The translations under genes were made by a program, and so were the position numbers. Below the pieces are notes generated by a model, which saw only the letters and a program-made list of their open reading frames with translations, was not told where the DNA came from and made no database searches. From Dyella choica (GTDB lineage: Bacteria > Pseudomonadota > Gammaproteobacteria > Xanthomonadales > Rhodanobacteraceae): a stretch of 64,000 nucleotides of DNA. This document shows, piece after piece, positions 25,800 through 34,968 of the stretch (position 1 is its first letter; every line of letters begins with the position of its first letter). Where the stretch lies: NCBI RefSeq assembly GCF_003977665.1, contig NZ_RYYV01000019.1:20270-84269 (forward strand), in the 5' to 3' direction.

Positions 25800-26963
25800 G
25801 TGAAATTTGATCGTTTTGGGCGTCTTGCCTTGCGTGCCGGCGCCGTGCTGGCCGGTTTGTGTGTCACCGCCGCGGCCGCGGCGCAAACGGTTCAGACCGT
25901 TCCCGGCATGCCGCCGGTCACCAATCCGCACGACATGTACAGCAACGCGGGCTTCAACATGTTCAGCCCGGCGGTGAAGGGTGCGCTGCCGCGGATCTAC
26001 GTTCCGAACCTGCGTTCGAACGACGTGTACGTGATCGATCCGGCCACGTTCAAGGTGGTCGACCGGTTTGCAGTCGGCCGCAGCCCTCAGCACGTGGTGC
26101 CGGCGTGGGATCTGAAAACACTGTGGGTGACCAACAACGCCGAAGGCCGCAATGACGGCAGCCTGACGCCGATCGATCCGATGACCGGCAAGCCGGGCAA
26201 GGCCGATCCGGTGGATGATCCGTACAACATGTACTTCACGCCGGACGGCAAGGAAGCCATCGTGGTGGCCGAAGCCTTCGCACGCCTCGATTTCCGCGAT
26301 CCGCATACGATGGCACTGAAATCCCGCCTGCCGGCGCCCGAATGCAAAGGCATCAACCACGCGGATTTCTCGATCGACGGCAAGTACGCCATCTTTACCT
26401 GCGAATTCGGCGGCAAGCTGGTGAAGATCGACATGGTCAACCGCAAGGTTCTCGGCTACCTGCAGCTCAACAAGCGGGGCATGCCGCAGGATATTCGCGT
26501 GTCGCCGGACGGCAAGGTGTTCTACGTGGCCGACATGATGGCGGACGGCGTGTACCTGATCGACGGCGACAGCTTCAAGCAGGTCGGCTTCGTCAAGACC
26601 GGCATCGGCACGCACGGCCTGTATCCGAGCCGCGACGGCACCAAGCTTTACGTTGCCAATCGCGGTTCAAACAAAGTGCACGGCCCGCGTAATGGCCCAG
26701 GCAGCGTGTCGGTGATCGATTTCGCCACGCGCAGCGTGGTGGCGAACTGGCCGATTCCGGGCGGCGGCAGTCCCGACATGGGCAACGTCACGGCCGACGG
26801 CAAGTGGTTGTGGCTGTCGGGCCGTTTCGATGACGTGGTGTATGCGTTCGATACCGCGACCGGCAAGGTGCAGATCATCAAGGTGGGGATGGAGCCGCAT
26901 GGTCTGGCGGTTTGGCCGCAACCCGGGCGGTTCTCGCTGGGACACACCGGCATCATGCGTTGA
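25800..26963 (+). CDS. periplasmic YVTN-type beta-propeller protein
   Basis: 387 residues from a GTG at 25800 with AAGGGA upstream, followed by a signal peptide ending AAAAAQ. Repeated propeller blades carry the motifs IYVPNLRSNDVYVIDPATFKV, FYVADMMADGVYLID and LYVANRGSNKVH, about 42 residues apart. Such YncE-like proteins bind ligands or DNA, or serve in quinohemoprotein systems; the role is unknown. It is the second gene after the creatininase-like gene and is closed by a terminator. Confidence 0.82.
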   Translation: MKFDRFGRLALRAGAVLAGLCVTAAAAAQTVQTVPGMPPVTNPHDMYSNAGFNMFSPAVKGALPRIYVPNLRSNDVYVIDPATFKVVDRFAVGRSPQHVVPAWDLKTLWVTNNAEGRNDGSLTPIDPMTGKPGKADPVDDPYNMYFTPDGKEAIVVAEAFARLDFRDPHTMALKSRLPAPECKGINHADFSIDGKYAIFTCEFGGKLVKIDMVNRKVLGYLQLNKRGMPQDIRVSPDGKVFYVADMMADGVYLIDGDSFKQVGFVKTGIGTHGLYPSRDGTKLYVANRGSNKVHGPRNGPGSVSVIDFATRSVVANWPIPGGGSPDMGNVTADGKWLWLSGRFDDVVYAFDTATGKVQIIKVGMEPHGLAVWPQPGRFSLGHTGIMR

Positions 26964-26966
26964 TGC

Positions 26967-26997
26967 AAAAAAGAGGCCGGCATTGCCGGCCTTTTTC
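26967..26997. terminator. bidirectional terminator between the propeller gene and fabV
   Basis: AAAAAAGAGGCCGGC ATT GCCGGCCTTTTTC; A and T runs on both sides would serve both convergent genes. Confidence 0.88.
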
Positions 26998-27021
26998 ACA
27001 GGTTGGGGTTGGTAGCCCAAC

Positions 27022-28230
27022 CTACGAGAGCTGGACTACGTCGAAGCTCGCATCCGGATTTACGTCCGCGTTGTAATCCACGTCCTTGCGATCAAAGCCG
27101 AACAGGCGCAGGAACTCATGCTTGTAGCCGGCATAGTCGGTCGTTTCCCACAGGTTCTCGGTGCTGACTTGCGGCCATAGCGTCTTGCAGGCCTGCTGCA
27201 CGTCTTCGCGCAATTCCCAGTCATCCAGGCGCAGGCGGCCCTCCTCGTCGGTGGACGGCAGGGCACCGTCCTGGCGATACAGGAAATCATGGAACAGGCG
27301 GTTGGCCTGCTCGATGGTACCTTCGTGGAGGCCTTTCTCCTTCATGATGCGGAACACCATCGAGACGTACAGCGGAATTACCGGAATGGCCGAGCTGGCC
27401 TGCGTGACCACGGATTTCATCACGCCCACGTAGGCGCGCAGGTGCTGTGCGGCGTAATGCCGGTTGAGTTCTTGCGCAGTGTTGTCCAGATGCTGCTTGG
27501 CCTGGCCGATGGTGCCGTGCCAGTAGATCGGCCAGGTTATTTCGGTGCCGACGTAGCTGTAGGCGACGGTGGTGGCGTTATCCGCCAGCACGCCGGCCTT
27601 GCTCAGCGCGTCGATCCATAGCGCCCAGTCTTCGCCGCCCATCACGGCGATGGTGTCCTTGATTTCCTGCTCGTTGGCCGGCTCCACCGTGACCTGCACC
27701 ACGCTGTCCTTGTTGGTATCCACCGAGGAGGCGGTAAACGGCTGGCCGATCGTCTTCAGCGTGGAACGCACCAATTCGCCGGTATCGGGCAGCTTGCGTA
27801 CGGGCGAAGCCAGCGAATAGATCACCAGGTCCACCGGGCCGCCCATGTCGTTCTTGATCAGCTCGATGGCGCGCGCGCGGGTTTCATGCGAGAACGCATC
27901 GCCATTGATGGAGCGCGAATACAATCCGGCCTGCTTGGCCAGTTTGTCGAAGGCGGCGGAGTTGTACCAGCCGGCGGTACCGGGCTTGCTGTCGCTGGAG
28001 GGTTTTTCGAAGAACACGCCCAACGTGGCAGCGCCGCAGCCGAAGGCCGCCGTGATGCGTGATGCCAGGCCATATCCCGTGGAGGCGCCGATCACCAGCA
28101 CGCGCTTGGGTCCGGAGCCGCAAGCGCCTTTGGCCTTGGTGATGCCGATCTGCTCGAGCACATTCTTCTCGCAGCCGAGCGGATGCGCCGTGACACAGAT
28201 AAAGCCGCGAACCTTGGGATGGATGACCAC
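27022..28230 (-). CDS. fabV: trans-2-enoyl-CoA/ACP reductase FabV
   Basis: 402 residues, the usual FabV length. It reduces enoyl-ACP with NADH in the last step of fatty-acid elongation and is resistant to triclosan in relatives. Present are the N-terminal [13 protein letters not shown], the nucleotide loop [15 protein letters not shown], the NADH-selecting segment [18 protein letters not shown] and the active site [20 protein letters not shown], where Tyr and a Lys about nine residues on form the Y-x8-K pair. GTG start with GGTGAGG upstream. The TAG stop lies in a short REP-like inverted repeat (27001-27025). Confidence 0.97.
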   Translation of the reverse strand: MVIHPKVRGFICVTAHPLGCEKNVLEQIGITKAKGACGSGPKRVLVIGASTGYGLASRITAAFGCGAATLGVFFEKPSSDSKPGTAGWYNSAAFDKLAKQAGLYSRSINGDAFSHETRARAIELIKNDMGGPVDLVIYSLASPVRKLPDTGELVRSTLKTIGQPFTASSVDTNKDSVVQVTVEPANEQEIKDTIAVMGGEDWALWIDALSKAGVLADNATTVAYSYVGTEITWPIYWHGTIGQAKQHLDNTAQELNRHYAAQHLRAYVGVMKSVVTQASSAIPVIPLYVSMVFRIMKEKGLHEGTIEQANRLFHDFLYRQDGALPSTDEEGRLRLDDWELREDVQQACKTLWPQVSTENLWETTDYAGYKHEFLRLFGFDRKDVDYNADVNPDASFDVVQLS

Positions 28231-28439
28231 GAATTAGCCTCACCGGATGAATACAAGGCCGCCATTCTAAAGGGCGAGGGGGACCATGCGCCTGCGCAGG
28301 GAGGGGCTTCAGTCTTCCAGATCCACCGCCCCAGTGGGGTTGGGGAAGCGGATGTACACAATCTTTACGCCTTCCGTACCAGGCGTTCCTTGTGCGAGGC
28401 GGATAGTCAACTCGCACGCCCATGCGAAAGGAGGCCGCT

Positions 28440-28616
28440 ATGACCACCCTCAAGCCATCCAACGCACCCCATGAAGCCCCCGGCCGCGAAGCCGGCGAGC
28501 CCTATGATCCGCACAAACGGCGGGGCCCCCCGCAACGCCTGGAAGACACCAACGCCAGCGGCGACGCCCTCAATGACACCGGCGAGGACAACCAGCGCCA
28601 AAAAGAGGAGGAATGA
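28440..28616 (+). CDS. small disordered hydrophilic protein, 58 aa
   Basis: AAAGGAGGCCGCT precedes the ATG. The product is very polar, with charged and Pro/Gly residues (REAGEPYDPHKRRGPPQRLE) and an acidic-basic end, NQRQKEEE, and would be unfolded. It does not match a family I know. It ends 2 bases before the convergent CDGSH gene stop. Confidence 0.6.
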   Translation: MTTLKPSNAPHEAPGREAGEPYDPHKRRGPPQRLEDTNASGDALNDTGEDNQRQKEEE

Positions 28617-28617
28617 A

Positions 28618-30609
28618 TCAGGCCCCGTCGGCGGTGAAGCCTACCTTGGCATGGCTGCCGTCACAGAATGGTTTGTTCTGGCTATGACCGCAGCGGCATA
28701 GGTACGTGCCGGTGACGCGCGCCACCATGCGCCCGGTGCCGCTGATGATTTCCAGGTTGCCGCGGACACGCAGCGGCCCGTTCATTTGCGGATCGATCTG
28801 CAGCGGCCCATCGCGTGCGGTCAGCTCCTCGTTCGACGTACCGGTCGGGGGCTCGCCGCTGGCGTTGAATCCCACATCGTGATGCGAGCCATCGCAGAAC
28901 GGTTTGTTCTTCGAGGCCCCGCAGCGGCACAGCGTGGCGCGGAAACCGGCAGGTTTGCCGGCGAGGCGCAGATCGCCACGAAACGCATAAGGCCCTGCCT
29001 CACGGACGGCCGCGAGATTGACCGGCGGAGCGGATTCGTCCGGTCGTCCATCGCGGCGCTGGTATTGGATGGCGCCGGAAGGGCAGGCGTGCGCGATGTC
29101 GACCAATCTTTCCACATCCATCGCATCGGGATGGATCCACGGCCCTTGCACGTTGGCGAGAAACACTTTCGGCGCACCCGTCACGCAGAAGCGCGCATGG
29201 ATGCAGCGCTTGGCTTCGAAGCGCAGCGTGAGCTTCTCGCCCTCGACCTGTTCGATGCCATCCTCCACCACGGTGGAGGCCGGTGCTGCCGGAGCGGGTG
29301 CAGCAGCGAGTGCAGGCGTTGATGCCGCAACCGCAGCCGATGGTGCAGGGCGAGCAAGATCGAATCCCTGTTCGGCCTGTTGCGAGAGATGCTTGAACAC
29401 CGCCGCCGCAGCGATGGTGCGCGGATCGTTCGATGCGCTCAGCCGTTCGGCCGCTTCCGTCAATTGCTCAAAGCGCTCCAGGAAAAAGCGCCGCGCGCTG
29501 GGGCCAGGCGGCAAGGGAGAGGTATCGCGCAAGGTGATGAAGGTAACGCCCGCGTGGCAATCCGGATTCGATGGTCCGGCCGGCAGTCGCGCCGCGCGTT
29601 CGGCCAACGGTGCCAACGCGCGCATCAAGCCAATGCCCAGGTCCAGCGACAGGCATTTGTCCGGGTCGGGCGCCGGTACAGCGTACGAGTAGGCCAGCAG
29701 GCGTTGCATCAAACCGTAGGCGGCATTGGCGAGGTCGACAGTGGCGATGGCATCTTCGTTTTCCAGCCACACGCGTCCCTCGGGGCGCGGCGGACGACGC
29801 AGCACCGGATTGGTGGCGGCAGGGAAGGCCGGCTTGAACGAAGGGTCGGCAGCCAGCAAGGCTTCGTATTCCGCGCGGATCGCGGCGAAACGCTGGTAAT
29901 GCGAGTTCTCCGTATTTTCCTGCGCCCCTTCGCCCTGGGTAATGATGGACTCAAACGCGGCCAGCGCCGTCTTCAGACAGATGACCTTGTTCGCGCCGGG
30001 CAGCGATACCTCTGCTTTGGACAACTGCAAGGCAGGGTCGCCACACATGGCGCCGGCTTCGCCATACTTTTGCACCATGCCGCGCAGGCCATTGCCCAAG
30101 GTTTGATAAAACTCGCCCACCGTTTCGTAATTGATACCCATCGGCGTAAGGCGCGGACCGTTTGCCCCACGCAAGAAGTGGCGCTCGGGCTCGAAACCTT
30201 CGCCATCCGGTTCGGTGGAGCCGGCCGGTCGCTCCAGGTAGATGAAATGCTGCAGCGTTGCCCGATTGAACGGCGCCAGCTTCACCACCACACCGGCCGG
30301 CAGGTAGCCGGGATCGAGCGGAAAATTCGAGCGCCCGAGGCGTGGGGCACCACCCAGTGCCACGGTGATGTTCCAAACCGACATCAGATGGCCCATCTCC
30401 TCGATCGCCACCTGCAGGATGCTGCGTTTCCAGCGCGTGATCGCTTCGAGCTGATCGGCTGTCACGCCTTCTTCCGCTGAGGATTTCAGCGAAAACGCTG
30501 CGTAGAGATAGGTGCACATCAAGCAGTGTTCGAGCTCGGCCGCTTCGTAGAGCGCGTGCAGCGCCTGTTCGCGGCTGGGAACGGTATGCGAGGGGCTATA
30601 GCTGACCAC
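28618..30609 (-). CDS. ferritin-like / ferredoxin-like / double CDGSH fusion protein
   Basis: 663 residues from a GTG at 30609 with AAGGGA upstream. Residues about 15-260 are a ferritin-like domain of the VioB/iminophenyl-pyruvate-synthase type, with the iron ligands in AAELEHCLMC and VAIEEMGHLMS. A low-complexity Ala/Pro linker follows. Then comes a divergent 4Fe-4S domain (RCIHARFCVTGAPKVF ... HACPSGAIQY) and two CDGSH 2Fe-2S domains, CRCGASKNKPFCDGSH and CRCGHSQNKPFCDGSH, both with complete ligands. It is a cytosolic metalloprotein probably in redox or iron handling; the reaction is unknown. Confidence 0.88.
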   Translation of the reverse strand: MVSYSPSHTVPSREQALHALYEAAELEHCLMCTYLYAAFSLKSSAEEGVTADQLEAITRWKRSILQVAIEEMGHLMSVWNITVALGGAPRLGRSNFPLDPGYLPAGVVVKLAPFNRATLQHFIYLERPAGSTEPDGEGFEPERHFLRGANGPRLTPMGINYETVGEFYQTLGNGLRGMVQKYGEAGAMCGDPALQLSKAEVSLPGANKVICLKTALAAFESIITQGEGAQENTENSHYQRFAAIRAEYEALLAADPSFKPAFPAATNPVLRRPPRPEGRVWLENEDAIATVDLANAAYGLMQRLLAYSYAVPAPDPDKCLSLDLGIGLMRALAPLAERAARLPAGPSNPDCHAGVTFITLRDTSPLPPGPSARRFFLERFEQLTEAAERLSASNDPRTIAAAAVFKHLSQQAEQGFDLARPAPSAAVAASTPALAAAPAPAAPASTVVEDGIEQVEGEKLTLRFEAKRCIHARFCVTGAPKVFLANVQGPWIHPDAMDVERLVDIAHACPSGAIQYQRRDGRPDESAPPVNLAAVREAGPYAFRGDLRLAGKPAGFRATLCRCGASKNKPFCDGSHHDVGFNASGEPPTGTSNEELTARDGPLQIDPQMNGPLRVRGNLEIISGTGRMVARVTGTYLCRCGHSQNKPFCDGSHAKVGFTADGA

Positions 30610-30674
30610 GGCTGGATCCCTTAGGGTGTCAAGAAAGAGAAGGTACACCGATTGGGCTTGCCTGCGGCTGTGTC

Positions 30675-30747
30675 GTAGGCTGGGTTGTGAAACCCCGCAT
30701 CGCCATGCGTGCAGCCGCGCGATGTTGGGATTCTCATCCCAGCCTAC
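30675..30747. repeat. REP doublet 6
   Basis: Inverted pair with partly diverged left unit (GGTTGTGAAACCCCGC) directly after the SDR stop codon. Confidence 0.87.
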
Positions 30748-30750
30748 CTT

Positions 30751-31512
30751 TCAGATGAACATTCCACCGGAAGCCTCGATCCGCTGCGCATTGATCCATC
30801 CGCTTTCCTTCGACAGCAGCATGGCCACCACGCCGCCGATATCGTCCGGCAAACCCACGCGGCCCAGCGCCGTCTGCGACGCCACGTAGGCATTCACCTC
30901 GGCGTTGTCGCGCACCGTACCGCCACCGAAGTCGGTCTCGATCGCGCCCGGCGCCAGCGTGTTGACTGCAATGCGGCGTGGGCCAAGCTCCTTGGCCAGA
31001 TAGCGCGTCAGCACCTCGATCGCGCCTTTCATCGAGGCATACGCCGCATAGCCGGGCAGGGCAAAGCGCGCCAGGCCGCTGGAGACGTTGAGGACGCGTC
31101 CGCCGTCGGCGATCAACGGCAGCAAGGCCTGGGTCAGGAAGAACGCGCCCTTGAAGTGGACGTTCACCAGTTCATCGAACTGCGCCTCGGTGGTTTCGGC
31201 GAAGCTGGCATGGATGCCAATGCCGGCATTGTTGACCAGGTAGTCGAAACGATCGCGCTGCCATTGCTCCTGCAGCACCGTGCGCAACTGCCCGGCGAAG
31301 GCGGCAAAGCTGGAAGTCTTGCCCACGTCCAGCGGCAGCGCGACGGCGCGGCGGCCAAGCTTCGTCACCGACGCCACCACGGCCTCAGCCTCGGCTTGAT
31401 TGGAACGGTACGTCAGCACCACGTCGGTGCCGTGTTCGGCCAGTCGCAGCACCATGTTCTTGCCAAGGCCGCGGCTGCCGCCGGTGATCAGGGCGATCGG
31501 GGTTGTGTTCAT
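30751..31512 (-). CDS. short-chain dehydrogenase/reductase
   Basis: 253 residues with the classical SDR signature: TGGSRGLG for NAD(P), NNAGIG, the catalytic Ser in NVSSGLARF, and YAAYASMK with catalytic Tyr and Lys; PGAIETDF follows. Substrate unknown. It is divergent from the LysR gene at 31640, which probably controls it, a common pairing. The REP doublet starts 3 bases after its stop. Confidence 0.9.
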   Translation of the reverse strand: MNTTPIALITGGSRGLGKNMVLRLAEHGTDVVLTYRSNQAEAEAVVASVTKLGRRAVALPLDVGKTSSFAAFAGQLRTVLQEQWQRDRFDYLVNNAGIGIHASFAETTEAQFDELVNVHFKGAFFLTQALLPLIADGGRVLNVSSGLARFALPGYAAYASMKGAIEVLTRYLAKELGPRRIAVNTLAPGAIETDFGGGTVRDNAEVNAYVASQTALGRVGLPDDIGGVVAMLLSKESGWINAQRIEASGGMFI

Positions 31513-31639
31513 GGACGTCTCCTTGGAAAGGAAGGGAAGGGATCAACGGAAACGAGAATATTGATCTGTACTCGCCGCATAAATCGTCCGATCATGAGTG
31601 CTGTGTTCGTGAATGACGAACAATCGAGTGGGGCAGGGC

Positions 31640-32542
31640 ATGAACCGGATCGAGGCCATGCACGTCTTCGTGCGAGTGGCAGAACTGGCCAGTTTTACCA
31701 AGGCCGCCGACAGTCTGGGGTTGCCCAAGGCCAGCGCATCCACGGCCGTGCAGCAACTGGAAGTGCAGCTCGGCACGCAGCTCCTGCATCGAACCACACG
31801 CCGGGTGCAAATGACGCAAGACGGCCAGCGCTACTACGAGCGCTGCAAGGACGTGCTGGCCGACCTGGACGAATTGGGCACGATGTTCCAGCAGGCTCCG
31901 CAAGCTTTGAGCGGCCGCTTGCGGGTGGACATGAATAGCGGCGTCGCCAGGCACGTCATCGACCATCTGCCGAAATTCCTGCGCGAGCATCCGGGGATCG
32001 AGGTGGAGCTGAGCAGCAGCGATCGTCGTGTCGACGTAGTGGCGGAAGGCTTCGATTGCGTGGTGCGGGTGGGCACGCTCAGCGATTCCAGCTTGATCGT
32101 GCGGCGGCTGGGGCAGTATCGCATCGTCAACTGTGCGAGTCCTGCTTATCTACAGGAGCACGGTACGCCGCAAAACTTGGAGGACCTCACCCATCACCGG
32201 CTGATCCACTACGTATCGGTGATGGGACAGCGGCCGTCCGGCTTCGAATACATGGAAGGGGCGCAGTGTCGCTACGTGCCCATGCAAGGCGTGCTTACCG
32301 TCAACAGCATCGAAGCGTACACCCATGGGTGCCTGGCCGGACTGGGCATCATCCAGACACCCAGAGGAGGTGTGCAGCACCAGCTTCTGGCCGGACGCCT
32401 GGTGGAAGTGTTGCCGCAATACGAAGCGGAGCCCATGCCGGTGTCGCTGCTGTATGCGCAACGGCGTAATTTGTCGGTGCGCGTGCAGGTGTTCATGGAT
32501 TGGCTGGCGAAGCTGCTTGCGCCATATTTGGATCGTGTCTGA
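31640..32542 (+). CDS. LysR-family transcriptional regulator
   Basis: 300 residues. The N-terminal winged helix-turn-helix (MNRIEAMHVFVRVAELASFT, LGLPKASASTAVQQLE) is followed by the effector-binding domain with LSGRLRVDMNSGVARHVI and the LysR dimer region. The start at 31640 is favoured over the in-frame 31613 by the fit to family N-termini and by GTGGGGC upstream. It most likely senses a small molecule and regulates the divergent SDR gene. Confidence 0.92.
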   Translation: MNRIEAMHVFVRVAELASFTKAADSLGLPKASASTAVQQLEVQLGTQLLHRTTRRVQMTQDGQRYYERCKDVLADLDELGTMFQQAPQALSGRLRVDMNSGVARHVIDHLPKFLREHPGIEVELSSSDRRVDVVAEGFDCVVRVGTLSDSSLIVRRLGQYRIVNCASPAYLQEHGTPQNLEDLTHHRLIHYVSVMGQRPSGFEYMEGAQCRYVPMQGVLTVNSIEAYTHGCLAGLGIIQTPRGGVQHQLLAGRLVEVLPQYEAEPMPVSLLYAQRRNLSVRVQVFMDWLAKLLAPYLDRV

Positions 32543-32548
32543 ATCACG

Positions 32549-33460
32549 CTACGTATCGAGGTGTTTGCGCATGAATACGGTGGCCTGGGGGTTGTCGTTG
32601 TAGCGTTCGCAACGCTCGTAGCCCCGCTTTTCATATAGCCAGATGGCGGCCTTCAGGTCGTCGTAGCTGTCCAGATAGATCCATTCGATGCCTTGGCTGC
32701 GCGCGTACGCCTCCTGGGCATCGAGCAGCTTGTCGGCAATGTGCCGGCCGCGTGCGCTGGGTTTCACGTACAGGCGCTTGCATTCGCTGGCGTGCGGCAG
32801 GGTGGTCAGCTTGCGCAGCACGACGCATCCCACCACCTCATCGTCCAGATAGGCGAGCCATATTCCCGACGCGGGATCGTCGATGAGCTGCTGAATGCTG
32901 CCGGGCTTGTCCCGCTGCACGACATGCACGGCTTCGTAGTACTCATTAAGAAGGGCCAATGCATGATCATCAGGCGCAGTCAGGCGAGTGATGCGCAGGG
33001 GGGCTTGCCGGCGATCTTCAAGCAGGCTGCGGACACCCGCCAGGGAAGTGACCAATGCTGCGCGATCGGCCGCGCTCAGGTGTGTAAGCATGCCGTGGAT
33101 ATGCGCCATGGACTGCTCGTTGAGGCGCGCGACGGCCTTTTGTCCGACTGCGGTGAGCAGCAACGGTTTCTCGCGAGCATCCGTGTCGGAGCTTACGCGG
33201 CGGATCAGCTTGCGCCGGATCAAGCCCGATAGAAGGCGGCTCATATAGCCGGCATCCAGTTCCAGCGTTTCCTGCAGCGCGGACGCCGTCACCTTTGGTT
33301 GGGCACTCACCTCGTAGAGGATGCGAGCCTCGGTCAGTGCGAACTCGCCGTCGAGGTGTCTGCGGCGCAGCAATCCAAGCCGGGCTGTGTAGTAGCGGTT
33401 GAACTCACGTATCGCGGCAATCTGCTGCGCGAGTTGCGCTTGCGTCTGGTGGGTGTTCAT
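32549..33460 (-). CDS. MarR regulator fused to GNAT acetyltransferase
   Basis: 303 residues. Residues 1-150 are a MarR-type winged helix (LTEARILYEVSAQPKVTASALQE ... DAGYMSRLLSGLIRRKLIRR); residues 155-303 are a GNAT acetyltransferase with CKRLYVKPSARGRHIADKLL as acetyl-CoA binding motif and a final WLYEKRGYE. Such fusions occur in several proteobacteria; the acetyl acceptor is unknown. Its stop is 6 bases from the stop of the convergent LysR gene. Confidence 0.92.
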   Translation of the reverse strand: MNTHQTQAQLAQQIAAIREFNRYYTARLGLLRRRHLDGEFALTEARILYEVSAQPKVTASALQETLELDAGYMSRLLSGLIRRKLIRRVSSDTDAREKPLLLTAVGQKAVARLNEQSMAHIHGMLTHLSAADRAALVTSLAGVRSLLEDRRQAPLRITRLTAPDDHALALLNEYYEAVHVVQRDKPGSIQQLIDDPASGIWLAYLDDEVVGCVVLRKLTTLPHASECKRLYVKPSARGRHIADKLLDAQEAYARSQGIEWIYLDSYDDLKAAIWLYEKRGYERCERYNDNPQATVFMRKHLDT

Positions 33461-33547
33461 GGGTTGCCACTCTAAATCCAAATAGTTGCTTTTGGCAACT
33501 ATTCGGACGGGCGCGCGAAATTCGTGCCCGGCTTCGGGTTGCGTGCG

Positions 33548-34282
33548 TCAGGAGCGGGCGCGGAAGGTCACCACCAGCACATCGCGATGTGCCGGCTCGT
33601 CAGGGGTGATCGGGGTTACCGGCGTCACGCCATGGAACACGCGCGGATCGTGGATCAGCGCCGCATCGAACGGATGGGTGAGGGTGAAATGGCCAAGGGG
33701 CTTGCCATCCGGGCTGTGGATGGTGGTGGTGCCGCTGGCGATGTTGCAGCGATCGATCAGCAGTACCAGCACGAAATCCACGCCGTCACGATGGCTGCCT
33801 TCCGGAGTGGGTTCGCCGGCGGAGGTAGAGCTTGCCTCGATACGGAATTGATGGACTTCGACATGCCAGCTTGGGGTGGCCGGTGCGAGCGAGCTGAAGA
33901 AGTCATTGCAGAACGCGAGGATGGTGCGGAGGCTTTTACCGTTCGCCATGGCGGAATCGACCGGCTCGAACCAGCGCTCGATATCGCCTTGCAGGCGGTT
34001 GTATAGCAGCGATTGGTAATGCGGCTGATGCGGCGCCAGCTCGACACCGTCGTTGGGCGTGGCCGTATAAGTGGCGTGGCGACGTCGCCGCTGCCGCCCC
34101 GTTGCGGCGAGATAAGGATCGGGACCGAGCTGGTTCCAGCTTGCAGCGAAGGCGTTCCAATCCGACAAATCGCCCGATGCTCGCAGCAGAGGATGCATGA
34201 CTTCCGCGGTGACGAAGGAGTAGCCGTCGCGCTTCACAGCGTCGAGCGGCGCGCAGACGGGCGAATCGATGGGGATTTGCAT
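33548..34282 (-). CDS. 2OG-Fe dioxygenase family protein
   Basis: 244 residues. The iron site of the 2OG-Fe_dioxy group is visible as SHRDGVDFV (His-x-Asp) and a distal His in RVFHGVTPV, with an Arg in the last strand. These enzymes hydroxylate small molecules or amino acids with 2-oxoglutarate. The chosen ATG at 34282 has no ribosome-binding site, but a perfect TATAAT box ends six bases before it, suggesting a leaderless message. Confidence 0.78.
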   Translation of the reverse strand: MQIPIDSPVCAPLDAVKRDGYSFVTAEVMHPLLRASGDLSDWNAFAASWNQLGPDPYLAATGRQRRRRHATYTATPNDGVELAPHQPHYQSLLYNRLQGDIERWFEPVDSAMANGKSLRTILAFCNDFFSSLAPATPSWHVEVHQFRIEASSTSAGEPTPEGSHRDGVDFVLVLLIDRCNIASGTTTIHSPDGKPLGHFTLTHPFDAALIHDPRVFHGVTPVTPITPDEPAHRDVLVVTFRARS

Positions 34283-34288
34283 GGAGGG

Positions 34289-34294
34289 ATTATA
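34289..34294 (-). promoter_or_regulatory. -10 box for a leaderless message
   Basis: TATAAT on the minus strand, six bases before the ATG at 34282, so transcription would start at or next to the start codon. No convincing -35 box. Confidence 0.5.
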
Positions 34295-34313
34295 TAGCCG
34301 GGACTCCGCTACC

Positions 34314-34348
34314 CTGCGCTCCCCCTCCCTGAGGGAGCGGGAGCGCAG
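34314..34348. repeat. 16-bp stem inverted repeat
   Basis: CTGCGCTCCCCCTCCC pairs with GGGAGCGGGAGCGCAG with one mismatch around TGA. No T run follows, so it is not a clear terminator. Confidence 0.6.
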
Positions 34349-34419
34349 GCTTAGGTTGTAAAACCCTGCCTTGCCATGCTTGCAACGCACGCGATGCCGG
34401 GATTGCCATTCCAGCCTAC
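34347..34419. repeat. degenerate REP doublet 7
   Basis: Outer ends AGGCTTAGG and CCAGCCTAC with an inner GGGATTGCCATTCC; the left unit is decayed. Confidence 0.65.
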
Positions 34420-34422
34420 GTG

Positions 34423-34821
34423 CTAATGCATTCCGAGCATGTCGATCCTGGCCAGCCCCTGCGCCTTTGCTTCCGCCAGCACTCTTGCCACGGCCTCGTA
34501 GGCCGCGCCGTCGGCCGCATCGATTTCCAGCGCAGGTTGCGTGGATTGCGTTGCGGCAATCGCCAGCTGCGTTCGCAACTGGTCGAGGCTTACGGGCGTA
34601 CCGTTCCAGAACATCGCGCCATCGGCCTGGACCGCCAGGTGAATGGGGGTGGCGGCTTCGGTGAAATGGCTGGAGCCCTGCGGCAAATCCAATTTCGTTT
34701 TGTGCGTAATGATCGGTGCGCTGATCATGAAGATGATCAATAAAACCAGCATGACGTCGACCAGCGGCGTCACGTTGATCTGGGCCATTACGTCATGCGA
34801 TGCACGAACAGAGAAAGCCAT
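34423..34821 (-). CDS. ExbD/TolR-family protein, without ExbB partner
   Basis: 132 residues from the ATG at 34821 with AGGAGGAAGT upstream. The N-terminal QINVTPLVDVMLVLLIIFMI has the membrane-embedded Asp needed for proton use, followed by the periplasmic domain with IHLAVQADG. ExbD works with ExbB and TonB to energise outer-membrane transport, but no such gene is beside it, so it must borrow a partner from elsewhere. Confidence 0.9.
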   Translation of the reverse strand: MAFSVRASHDVMAQINVTPLVDVMLVLLIIFMISAPIITHKTKLDLPQGSSHFTEAATPIHLAVQADGAMFWNGTPVSLDQLRTQLAIAATQSTQPALEIDAADGAAYEAVARVLAEAKAQGLARIDMLGMH

Positions 34822-34968
34822 ACTTCCTCCTGGGCGAACGTGTCGATATCGATGTGCGCCCGGCATTCAAGGGGAACCGGGCGACGCCAGCTTAGTGCCG
34901 GCTCGGACATAAAAGCAAAGCCATAAGCACTTATGCTGTGCCGGCTGTCATCCGATAGGGAGAGCATC

